A stretch of 5,215 bases of DNA. Origin: Thiotrichales bacterium. GTDB lineage: Bacteria > Pseudomonadota > Gammaproteobacteria > JAAZVR01. Made by a program: the position numbers and the translations under genes. Of the stretch, positions 1 through 4,720 are shown in pieces. Each line of letters opens with the position of its first letter. Position 1 is the first letter of the stretch. Location of the stretch: the NCBI GenBank assembly GCA_018623305.1, contig JAAZVR010000082.1:1-5215 (forward strand), given 5' to 3'. The notes below the pieces were generated by a model. It did not search any database, was not told the origin of the DNA, and worked only from the letters and a program-made list of their open reading frames with translations.

Positions 1-24
1 ACTTGCTAAAACAATCTTTTTCAT
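1..24 (-). CDS. 5' end of a leftward gene, product undetermined (partial)
   Basis: Read leftward from an ATG at 24-22, the sequence is open to the window edge and encodes MKKIVLAS. Eight codons cannot identify a protein. Two readings fit: the start of a nucleotide pyrophosphatase of the Maf or RdgB type, whose N-termini commonly read IVLAS or similar, or the charged n-region and start of the hydrophobic core of a signal peptide. The RdgB in this window begins MNTIVLAS, and five codons are shared almost base for base. There is no good Shine-Dalgarno before the ATG, but a TATAAT hexamer lies upstream on this strand (60 to 55). The gene would be divergent from the secreted thioredoxin fusion at 73. 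The reading is uncertain because so little of it is visible. Confidence 0.35.
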
Positions 25-72
25 ATCAAAATCACACTATTAAAATTTGTGTGAATTATAGCGAGATAACTC
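25..72. promoter_or_regulatory. short divergent intergenic region with possible promoter and dyad
   Basis: This AT-rich 48-base gap separates the leftward start at 24 from the rightward gene at 73. On the minus strand a perfect TATAAT lies at 60-55, but no good -35 hexamer is spaced correctly from it. On the plus strand only weak -10-like sequences (TATAGC at 57-62) are seen. An inverted repeat, TCACAC (32-37) and GTGTGA (49-54) with 11 bases between, sits in the middle and could be an operator or chance. The ribosome binding site for the gene at 73 is weak (GAGA at 63-66). Confidence 0.35.
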
Positions 73-1326
73 ATGAAAATCACATTGGTGCTTCTTATAT
101 TTTTCAGTAGCTTATCCGCATGGGCGGAAACATCATACCTCGAAACAAATGAGGGTGATGAAATCACCATTCATCACTCCAAAGCAACGATCGAATCAAC
201 TCGACCGACGTTGATTTGGTTCACTGAAGGCTACAGAGAGCGTCAACCCTTTGTTAGCCTCATTCAACGCTTAAACGACTTTGGGCATGATGTTTGGGTG
301 GTGGATATTCTGGAATCCATGTTTTTACAAAGAACGCCAGCGAACGTTCGCGGTTTAACCGGTGCAGGGGTTGAAGCCGTTGTTAAGGAGGCTCAATCTC
401 AAGGAAAGCCTTTTATCGTCGCATCGACTGGCCGCATGAGCTTGATTGCACTTCGAGGCCTTCGCCTATGGCAGTTGAATGAAGAACCTAAAGATGGACA
501 TGGCCTACTCAATCAGCTCACACTGTTCTTCCCCAATTTGTACGACACTCCCGAACGCGCTGGCGATGCACCCAAATTGTTCCCAATTGTGAAAAACACC
601 TCGCTACCGATTACGATTTTCCAACCGCAACTCGGTACCTTCAATCAAAAACTTCCGGAGATCATGTCTGCGTTTGAGCAATCCGGCTCAACGGTAATGG
701 TGCGCTCGGTCAATAATGTACGCGACTGGTATTTTTTACATCGCGAACTTGACCCAATTGAACAAAAAGCCAGCGAAGCCTTACCTGAACAACTTGCTCA
801 AATGACACAACTTTGGCAACTTGAAAAAGGTGCATATACGCCTATCACATCATTACCTGAACACAATCAAAATGAACGTCAGCGTGGCCTGCTTGCAGTA
901 AAAGACGTTGAATTCCATTCATTTCAACTCACTGACACCCACGGCAAACGCGTTCACATTGACGATTACAAAGGCAAAGTTGTGTTGCTTAATTTCTGGG
1001 CAAGTTGGTGCCCACCGTGCGTAAAAGAAATTCCTTCGATGAATCGGTTAGCTGCGCAATTTGACCCGAAAGATTTTGAAATCGTCTCTGTCAATTTCAA
1101 AGAAGACCCCGAACAAATTCGCGCTTTTTTGAAACAAGTCCGCGTTGATTTTCCCGTACTGATGGATGTTGAAGGCGTTGTTTCAAACCAATGGCATATC
1201 TTTGGGTTCCCCAGCTCTTTCTTGATTGATCGCAATCAAAAGGTAACGCATTCCGTAAACTCTGCGATTGAATGGGATGAACCCGAAATCGCCGAAACCA
1301 TTCGCACGCTGATTGAACTGAAATAA
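73..1326 (+). CDS. secreted fusion of an alpha/beta-hydrolase-like domain and a TlpA-type thioredoxin domain
   Basis: This 417-residue protein is probably periplasmic. Residues 1-18 form a Sec signal peptide (K2, hydrophobic core, AWA before E19) with no lipobox. Residues about 275-417 are a TlpA/ResA-like thioredoxin fold: a KGKVVLLNFWASWCPPC block at 300-316 with redox cysteines C313 and C316, and a cis-proline loop GFPSSFLID with P380. These are the only cysteines in the protein. The family reduces or exchanges disulfides outside the cytoplasm, for example in cytochrome c maturation or envelope stress. Residues about 19-255 look like an alpha/beta-hydrolase fold: a strand plus turn at TLIWFTEGY (46-54), a strand at VWVVDI (74-79), and a degenerate nucleophile elbow VASTG (116-120, S118) where GxSxG is usual. 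D218 and H223 could complete a triad, but that is inference. Its substrate and partner are unknown. The gene ends 15 bases before trmB. Confidence 0.85.
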   Translation: MKITLVLLIFFSSLSAWAETSYLETNEGDEITIHHSKATIESTRPTLIWFTEGYRERQPFVSLIQRLNDFGHDVWVVDILESMFLQRTPANVRGLTGAGVEAVVKEAQSQGKPFIVASTGRMSLIALRGLRLWQLNEEPKDGHGLLNQLTLFFPNLYDTPERAGDAPKLFPIVKNTSLPITIFQPQLGTFNQKLPEIMSAFEQSGSTVMVRSVNNVRDWYFLHRELDPIEQKASEALPEQLAQMTQLWQLEKGAYTPITSLPEHNQNERQRGLLAVKDVEFHSFQLTDTHGKRVHIDDYKGKVVLLNFWASWCPPCVKEIPSMNRLAAQFDPKDFEIVSVNFKEDPEQIRAFLKQVRVDFPVLMDVEGVVSNQWHIFGFPSSFLIDRNQKVTHSVNSAIEWDEPEIAETIRTLIELK

Positions 1327-1328
1327 CT

Positions 1329-1341
1329 TATAATCCCGCCC
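1329..1341 (+). promoter_or_regulatory. possible -10 element and GC-rich discriminator for a leaderless trmB transcript
   Basis: A perfect TATAAT (1329-1334) is followed by CCCGCCC (1335-1341) and then directly by the trmB ATG. A start site seven bases after the hexamer would fall on or next to the A of that ATG. The GC-rich discriminator is of the kind associated with stringent (ppGpp) control in gammaproteobacteria. The weak point is the -35: nothing near consensus lies 16-18 bases upstream, and the TTGAAC at 1313-1318 is too close (10 bases). The element overlaps the end of the upstream gene's transcription unit, so trmB may also be read from there. Confidence 0.4.
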
Positions 1342-2040
1342 ATGACTGAAGAAAAAAACATCCCTGAAAATTTCCGCATTAAGTCCTTTGTGAAACGCGA
1401 AGGCCGCATGACACAAGGCCAAAACCGCGCAATGGAAGCGCATTGGCCAACCTTTGGTGTTGAATACAACGCCGATGCAACAATCGATTTCAAGGCCTTA
1501 TTCGGCAACGATAATCCTGTCGTGGTTGAAGTGGGCTTTGGCATGGGTAAATCGCTCGCTGAAATGGCGAAGAATTTTCCCGAGAATAACTATTTAGGTA
1601 TTGAAGTCCACCGACCAGGTGTTGCCACTTTGCTTAAAGACATCGCTGAAATGGAACTCACGAATTTGCGAGTAATGTGCCACGATGCGGTCGAAGTATT
1701 CGAGAATATGCTGGCTGAACAATCGGTCGATCGTATGCAGTTATTCTTCCCTGACCCTTGGCATAAGAAAAAACACAATAAGCGCCGTATCGTCAAACCT
1801 GAGTTTGTGACAACCGTTGCAAGTCGTATGAAAACGGGCGGCGTTTTCCACATGGCAACCGACTGGGAAGATTACGCTCTTCAAATGATGGAAGTAATGA
1901 GCGAACACGCGGATTATAAAAACCAGTGCGGCGATCAGCAGTATGCTCCTCGCCCTGATTATCGCCCACTGACTAAGTTCGAAGCGCGCGGCCATCGATT
2001 AGGCCACGGCGTTTGGGATTTGCTATTCGAGCGCGTTTAA
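1342..2040 (+). CDS. trmB: tRNA (guanine-N7-)-methyltransferase TrmB
   Basis: TrmB transfers a methyl group from S-adenosylmethionine to N7 of G46 in the variable loop of tRNAs, in the cytoplasm. The 232-residue product has the usual family length and order: an N-terminal RIKSFVKREGRMT block (12-24), the SAM-binding glycine loop VEVGFGMGKS (62-71), IEVHRPGV (87-94), CHDAVEV (113-119), the signature FFPDPWHKKKHNKRR (135-149), MATDWEDYA (171-179) and the C-terminal TKFEARGHRLGHGVWDL (211-227). E63, E88, D115 and D138 match the acidic residues E69, E94, D121 and D144 that I recall for E. coli TrmB, with a constant offset of six. The ATG at 1342 is chosen because the conserved block begins at residue 12 and the next methionine (23) would cut it. 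No Shine-Dalgarno precedes it. The stop codon lies four bases from the facing stop of the TPR gene. Confidence 0.97.
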   Translation: MTEEKNIPENFRIKSFVKREGRMTQGQNRAMEAHWPTFGVEYNADATIDFKALFGNDNPVVVEVGFGMGKSLAEMAKNFPENNYLGIEVHRPGVATLLKDIAEMELTNLRVMCHDAVEVFENMLAEQSVDRMQLFFPDPWHKKKHNKRRIVKPEFVTTVASRMKTGGVFHMATDWEDYALQMMEVMSEHADYKNQCGDQQYAPRPDYRPLTKFEARGHRLGHGVWDLLFERV

Positions 2041-2050
2041 ACGCTTAAAC
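2033..2050. repeat. palindrome at the convergent trmB / TPR gene junction
   Basis: GCGTTTAAACGC (2033-2044) is a perfect 12-base palindrome spanning the trmB stop codon. An overlapping inverted repeat, GTTTAA (2035-2040) and TTAAAC (2045-2050) around ACGC, takes in the last bases of both genes. As RNA, either hairpin would be weak (four base pairs, or six that are mostly A-U). Neither is followed by a U tract on either strand, so I do not call it a terminator. Confidence 0.5.
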
Positions 2051-2569
2051 CAACAACGTCATCATCTTACGACGGTAGTCATTGGCGACCGTCGGATTCA
2101 ATTTCTCCAACACTTTAAAAATCGCAATCAGCGTTTCTTTCGCTGGCTCAAAATAATCACCACCGATTTGCATAATGCGCAAATAAACATCACACGCCTG
2201 CGCATGTTGGCCTGCGACCATCAAAAACGCCGCCAAGTTTTCCAAGGCCTCGACATCTTTTGAATCTTGCGCCAAGGCTTCTTGAATCGAATGAATATCA
2301 GGCCCTGTCTGCATACGTTGTGCGAATTGAACCATCACGCCCCAACGTTGACCTTCATCGGTATTTTGCAAATCAGGCGGGAATTGAGAATACAAAGTCA
2401 CCGCATCTTCAATACGGCCTGAACGGAACAAAACTGACATCAACATCATATAAATATCAGGGTCTTGCGAATCATTTTCATAAGCCCCTTTAAGTGTCGC
2501 AATCGCCTCATCCCACTTTTCTTCTTCAATTAATTCATTCGTTTTTTCGCGCCACTCTTGGTACAACAT
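2045..2569 (-). CDS. stand-alone TPR protein resembling the C-terminal domain of CnoX/YbbN
   Basis: The 174-residue protein is mostly predicted helix, without a signal peptide or membrane segment, so it is probably cytoplasmic. TPR-like helix pairs occur at about 4-30 (KWDEAIATLKGAYENDSQDPD), 38-64 (MMLMSVLFRSGRIEDAVTLY) and 106-136 (VEALENLAAFLMVAGQHAQACDVYLRI, shown in part). The C-terminus, with ETLIAIFKVLEKLNPTVANDYRR at about 145-167 followed by KMMTLLV, resembles the TPR_20-type end of CnoX/YbbN. In E. coli that protein is a thioredoxin-fold chaperone partner of GroEL about 284 residues long. Here the roughly 110-residue thioredoxin half is absent and the length equals the remainder. 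An AAGGA ribosome site (2580-2576) lies six bases before the ATG. The gene follows hemW by 18 bases, so it is probably the last gene of the rdgB-hemW transcript. A generic TPR scaffold is the alternative, and the link to GroEL is inference only. Confidence 0.8.
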   Translation of the reverse strand: MLYQEWREKTNELIEEEKWDEAIATLKGAYENDSQDPDIYMMLMSVLFRSGRIEDAVTLYSQFPPDLQNTDEGQRWGVMVQFAQRMQTGPDIHSIQEALAQDSKDVEALENLAAFLMVAGQHAQACDVYLRIMQIGGDYFEPAKETLIAIFKVLEKLNPTVANDYRRKMMTLLV

Positions 2570-2587
2570 CTCAAATCCTTTTCTTCG

Positions 2588-3718
2588 TTAAATAAATAAC
2601 TGCTGTAAATTGTTCATAAAATTCCAGCCCATGGGCGTAGATTGTATTTGAGTTGGGTCGTTTTTTAACAACCCTTTCTCAATCGCCTTTTGCAAACGAG
2701 GTCGTAAATGCGTTTCAATATCCAAACCCGTCGTTTCATTAAATCGCTCAATCGGCACACCCGACTTCAAACGCACCGTGTTTAACATAAACTCAAACAC
2801 CAAGTCTTTTTCGCCCAAATCCGTTTGCATCAGACCTTTATTTTGCTCGACATCACTCATATAACGCTCGGGTGAATTCGCTCGCCTTGTTCGCACCGTG
2901 CCTGACTCGGTTTGCATCTTGCCATGCGCACCTGCGCCAATCCCGTAAAAATCACCATAAGTCCAGTAATTCAGATTGTGCTTCGACGCTCGCCCTGCTT
3001 GAGCATAAGCGGACACTTCATACTGATTAAAACCCGATTCAAGTAATCGCGCCTGAACCGCATCCAACATATCCCACGCTAAATCATCATCGGGCAATTC
3101 GGGTTGCGTCATCCAGAATTCTGTATTCGGTTCAATCGTCAATTGGTAATGCGACAAGTGGGTCGGCTTTAACTCCAAAGCCCGCTCCAAATCGCTGAGC
3201 GCTTCTTCTAATGTTTGATTCGGCAAGGCATACATCAAATCCAAATTGAAATTATCAAAGCCCGACTTTTTTGCGTGAGTTGCCGCATTGACGGCTTCAT
3301 TCGGCGAATGAATACGCCCAAGTTTTTTCAAATGTGCAGGCTGAAAACTTTGCACACCAATCGACAAACGATTAATTCCCGCTTCGAGAAAACCGTCAAA
3401 TTTTTCTTGATCCGTTGTACCGGGATTCGCCTCTAAAGTAATTTCAGCATCGCAGGCAAAATCAACGCGTTGTTTGAGTTCATTCAATAAAGTTTGAATG
3501 GATTGAGGAGAGAACACGCTCGGCGTGCCGCCGCCCATAAACACCGTTTTAATTTCAGTATCGGATAGCAAAGCTTGCTGCTGATCAAAATCATTGAGCA
3601 AGGCCTGAATATAACGACCTTCATCAATGCCCGACTGAATCGCGTGCGAATTAAAATCGCAATACGGGCATTTCTGCACACACCACGGGAAATGAATATA
3701 AAGCCCGACGGGTTTCAT
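2588..3718 (-). CDS. hemW: HemW, HemN-like radical SAM haem chaperone
   Basis: HemW is a radical-SAM protein once annotated as oxygen-independent coproporphyrinogen III oxidase. Studied members bind haem and are thought to deliver it to respiratory enzymes. The 376-residue product (E. coli about 378) has the cluster motif CVQKCPYCDF with C13, C17 and C20, and F22 where true HemN oxidases have a further cysteine. It also has GGGTP (62-66), EANPG (96-100), GVQSF (121-125), NLDLMYALP (158-166), HLSHYQLTIEPNT (187-199), the HNLNYW motif (247-252) and GIGAGAHG (259-266). The start at 3718 is preferred over the longer frame beginning at 3742, because YIHFPWC conventionally lies close to the N-terminus and the ATG overlaps the rdgB stop as ATGA (3718-3715). 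The only SD-like bases (AAGG) touch the ATG, so translation is probably coupled to rdgB. The TPR gene follows. Confidence 0.95.
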   Translation of the reverse strand: MKPVGLYIHFPWCVQKCPYCDFNSHAIQSGIDEGRYIQALLNDFDQQQALLSDTEIKTVFMGGGTPSVFSPQSIQTLLNELKQRVDFACDAEITLEANPGTTDQEKFDGFLEAGINRLSIGVQSFQPAHLKKLGRIHSPNEAVNAATHAKKSGFDNFNLDLMYALPNQTLEEALSDLERALELKPTHLSHYQLTIEPNTEFWMTQPELPDDDLAWDMLDAVQARLLESGFNQYEVSAYAQAGRASKHNLNYWTYGDFYGIGAGAHGKMQTESGTVRTRRANSPERYMSDVEQNKGLMQTDLGEKDLVFEFMLNTVRLKSGVPIERFNETTGLDIETHLRPRLQKAIEKGLLKNDPTQIQSTPMGWNFMNNLQQLFI

Positions 3719-4305
3719 CCTTGCAAACGTTCCAACAAACACGCCAAAGCCTTAGCACGATGACTTAACTGGCTTTTTCGTTCTTTCGTCAACTGAGCTG
3801 CGGCACATTGGTCTGATTCAACCCAAAACAACGGATCGTAACCAAAACCACCATCACCCGCAGGCTCTGTCAAAATGCGACCTTCCCAACTGCCTTGGCA
3901 AATAATCGGCGTTGGGTCTTCTGCATGACGCATATAGACCAACACACATTGGTAACGCGCTATGCGCTCCGCTTCAGGTGTATTTTTTAATTGCTCAAGT
4001 AAATGGACATTATTCAAAGCATCCGTCGCACCTTCGCCTGAAAATCGTGCTGAATAAATCCCAGGCGCACCATTTAGCGCATCGACTTCAATACCCGAGT
4101 CATCCGCTAAAGCGGGCAAACCTGAATGCAAAGCCGCGTTTCGCGCTTTGATTATGGCATTCTCAACAAAGGTCAAACCCGTCTCTTCTACATCAGGCAC
4201 ATCGTATTTGGATTGTGTCTCTACAGACACACCCAAAGGCGCTAAAAGGCCTTCAATTTCAGTGACTTTACCTTGATTCCCACTCGCTAAAACAATCGTA
4301 TTCAT
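3715..4305 (-). CDS. rdgB: RdgB/HAM1 non-canonical purine NTP pyrophosphatase (dITP/XTP)
   Basis: RdgB hydrolyses dITP, ITP and XTP to the monophosphate and pyrophosphate, keeping deaminated purines out of DNA and RNA. The 196-residue product (E. coli 197) shows SGNQGKV (8-14, K13), ETGLTFVENAIIKAR (41-55), ADDSGIEVDALNGAPG (68-83, with the catalytic-type D69), YSARFSG (84-90), EGRI (141-144), GDGGFGYDPLF (150-160) and SHRAKA (181-186). The frame is open upstream to 4347, but the ATG at 4305 is chosen. It gives the normal MNTIVLASGN start and has AAGGA (4315-4311) five bases before it. The ATGs further upstream at 4347 and 4329 lie at or before the predicted transcription start near 4321. The gene heads a probable rdgB-hemW-TPR operon. 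Confidence 0.96.
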   Translation of the reverse strand: MNTIVLASGNQGKVTEIEGLLAPLGVSVETQSKYDVPDVEETGLTFVENAIIKARNAALHSGLPALADDSGIEVDALNGAPGIYSARFSGEGATDALNNVHLLEQLKNTPEAERIARYQCVLVYMRHAEDPTPIICQGSWEGRILTEPAGDGGFGYDPLFWVESDQCAAAQLTKERKSQLSHRAKALACLLERLQG

Positions 4306-4310
4306 AGACA

Positions 4311-4315
4311 TCCTT
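4311..4315 (-). promoter_or_regulatory. rdgB ribosome binding site that decides its start
   Basis: AAGGA on the minus strand is five bases from the ATG at 4305. The in-frame ATG at 4311 overlaps the site itself, which argues against that codon as the start. Confidence 0.7.
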
Positions 4316-4327
4316 TTTAATGCGCAC

Positions 4328-4356
4328 ATTATACTGAAATAATTCACACAAAAAGA
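4328..4356 (-). promoter_or_regulatory. probable rdgB operon promoter
   Basis: On the minus strand a perfect TATAAT lies at 4333-4328, which would place the transcript start near 4321 and give a leader of about 16 bases containing the rdgB ribosome site. The -35 with a 17-base spacer would be TCTTTT (4356-4351), a poor match, so either an activator or the strong -10 carries it. The spacer contains the motif TTTGTGTGAATTAT, also found ahead of the gene at 73. Confidence 0.55.
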
Positions 4357-4385
4357 TTGCGGATAAAAACCTTATAAATTACAAT
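4357..4385 (+). promoter_or_regulatory. possible promoter of the small membrane protein gene
   Basis: TTGCGG (4357-4362) and TACAAT (4380-4385) are separated by 17 bases, with the -10 matching consensus at five of six positions and the -35 at the first three. The transcript would start near 4392, leaving a leader of about 39 bases. It lies back to back with the rdgB promoter. TATAAA at 4373-4378 is a rival -10 without a good -35. Confidence 0.45.
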
Positions 4386-4397
4386 GTTATCAAAGTT

Positions 4398-4409
4398 CCG
4401 ATTTATCGG
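4398..4409 (+). repeat. small inverted repeat in the leader of the membrane protein gene
   Basis: CCGAT (4398-4402) and ATCGG (4405-4409) form a perfect five-base inverted repeat around TT. It lies just after the predicted transcript start and four bases before the Shine-Dalgarno sequence. It could be a short 5' hairpin with a CCGA/TCGG stem, a repressor half-site pair, or chance. Confidence 0.4.
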
Positions 4410-4413
4410 TGTT

Positions 4414-4422
4414 AAGGAGAGG
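4414..4422 (+). promoter_or_regulatory. strong ribosome binding site of the small membrane protein
   Basis: AAGGAGAGG ends eight bases before the ATG at 4431. It is the strongest Shine-Dalgarno sequence in the window and supports the small frame as a real, well-translated gene. Confidence 0.8.
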
Positions 4423-4430
4423 ATTAAACT

Positions 4431-4655
4431 ATGCACGATTTAGTGAAATTTTTATTGGGTTTGGTAGTGACTGTCGTAATTCCAATGGCAATCATTTTGG
4501 GTATTTACTTTGACTTCCTACCAGAAACATTGGCTGTAATTATCGCAACAGGTGCTGTTGTGTTGTCTGCGATTTACATCGTAGGTGGTAACTTGTTGAT
4601 GATGTACCAAGACATCAAAACAGGCCGTTACAGCAAAGAAAAATACCGCGGTTAA
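4431..4655 (+). CDS. 74-residue two-helix inner-membrane protein, function unknown
   Basis: I do not recognise this protein. Two hydrophobic segments, about residues 5-27 (with P18 near the middle) and 33-57, are joined by a short FDFLPET turn. A basic tail follows (DIKTGRYSKEKYRG, 61-74, five K/R). The positive-inside rule places the tail in the cytoplasm, so the N-terminus is probably there too, giving a hairpin. There is no signal peptidase site or cysteine. The case for a real gene is a strong Shine-Dalgarno sequence, a candidate promoter just upstream, and an intrinsic terminator 19 bases after the stop. Together these define a compact single-gene unit between rdgB and gmk. Possible roles, such as a small subunit or regulator of a larger membrane complex, are speculation. 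Nothing in the sequence marks it as a toxin, and no antitoxin-like partner or antisense RNA is evident. Confidence 0.8.
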   Translation: MHDLVKFLLGLVVTVVIPMAIILGIYFDFLPETLAVIIATGAVVLSAIYIVGGNLLMMYQDIKTGRYSKEKYRG

Positions 4656-4674
4656 TTTTTAATTAATACGCACC

Positions 4675-4701
4675 AAAAGCCTCAGCTTGCTGGGGCTTTT
4701 T
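4675..4701 (+). terminator. intrinsic terminator after the small membrane protein gene
   Basis: AAAAGCCTCAG (4675-4685) pairs with CTGGGGCTTTT (4690-4700) around the loop CTTG, giving 11 base pairs with one T-G wobble. The final run is TTTTT (4697-4701). The A tract in the left arm would pair with part of the U tract, as in bidirectional terminators. It sits 19 bases after the stop at 4655 and 19 bases before the gmk start. Confidence 0.85.
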
Positions 4702-4720
4702 GCGTTAAAGGAAACACACA

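Noticed and set aside
32..54. CRP-type binding site
   Set aside because: The CRP consensus is TGTGA-N6-TCACA. Here the arms are in the reverse order with an 11-base gap.
1313..1318. TTGAAC as the -35 of the trmB promoter
   Set aside because: Only 10 bases separate it from the TATAAT at 1329, far below the 16-18 needed.
966..1544. Leftward open frames antisense to the thioredoxin domain and trmB
   Set aside because: They lie opposite strongly recognised genes, have no ribosome sites or family motifs, and are expected from codon bias on the coding strand.
2070..2094. Intrinsic terminator for trmB
   Set aside because: The seven-pair stem has an 11-base loop and no U tract after it, and the bases are accounted for by TPR protein codons.
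2260..2493. 77-residue rightward frame opposite the TPR gene
   Set aside because: There is no Shine-Dalgarno sequence or domain, and the opposite strand encodes a coherent TPR protein.
3719..3742. Longer HemW start at 3742
   Set aside because: The extra eight residues are unlike the family, and the ATG at 3718 makes the typical ATGA overlap with the rdgB stop and gives the expected length.
3912..4151. 79-residue rightward frame opposite rdgB, and similar small frames opposite hemW
   Set aside because: They are shadows of genes whose catalytic motifs are clear on the other strand.
4306..4347. N-terminal extension of RdgB to an ATG at 4347
   Set aside because: It would add 14 residues before the conserved MNTIVLASGN start and run across the TATAAT and predicted transcript start. 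The ATG at 4305 has a properly spaced AAGGA.
4431..4655. Type I toxin-like small membrane peptide
   Set aside because: It has two helices rather than one, a normal leader with an open strong ribosome site, and no convergent or antisense RNA promoter pattern that I can support.
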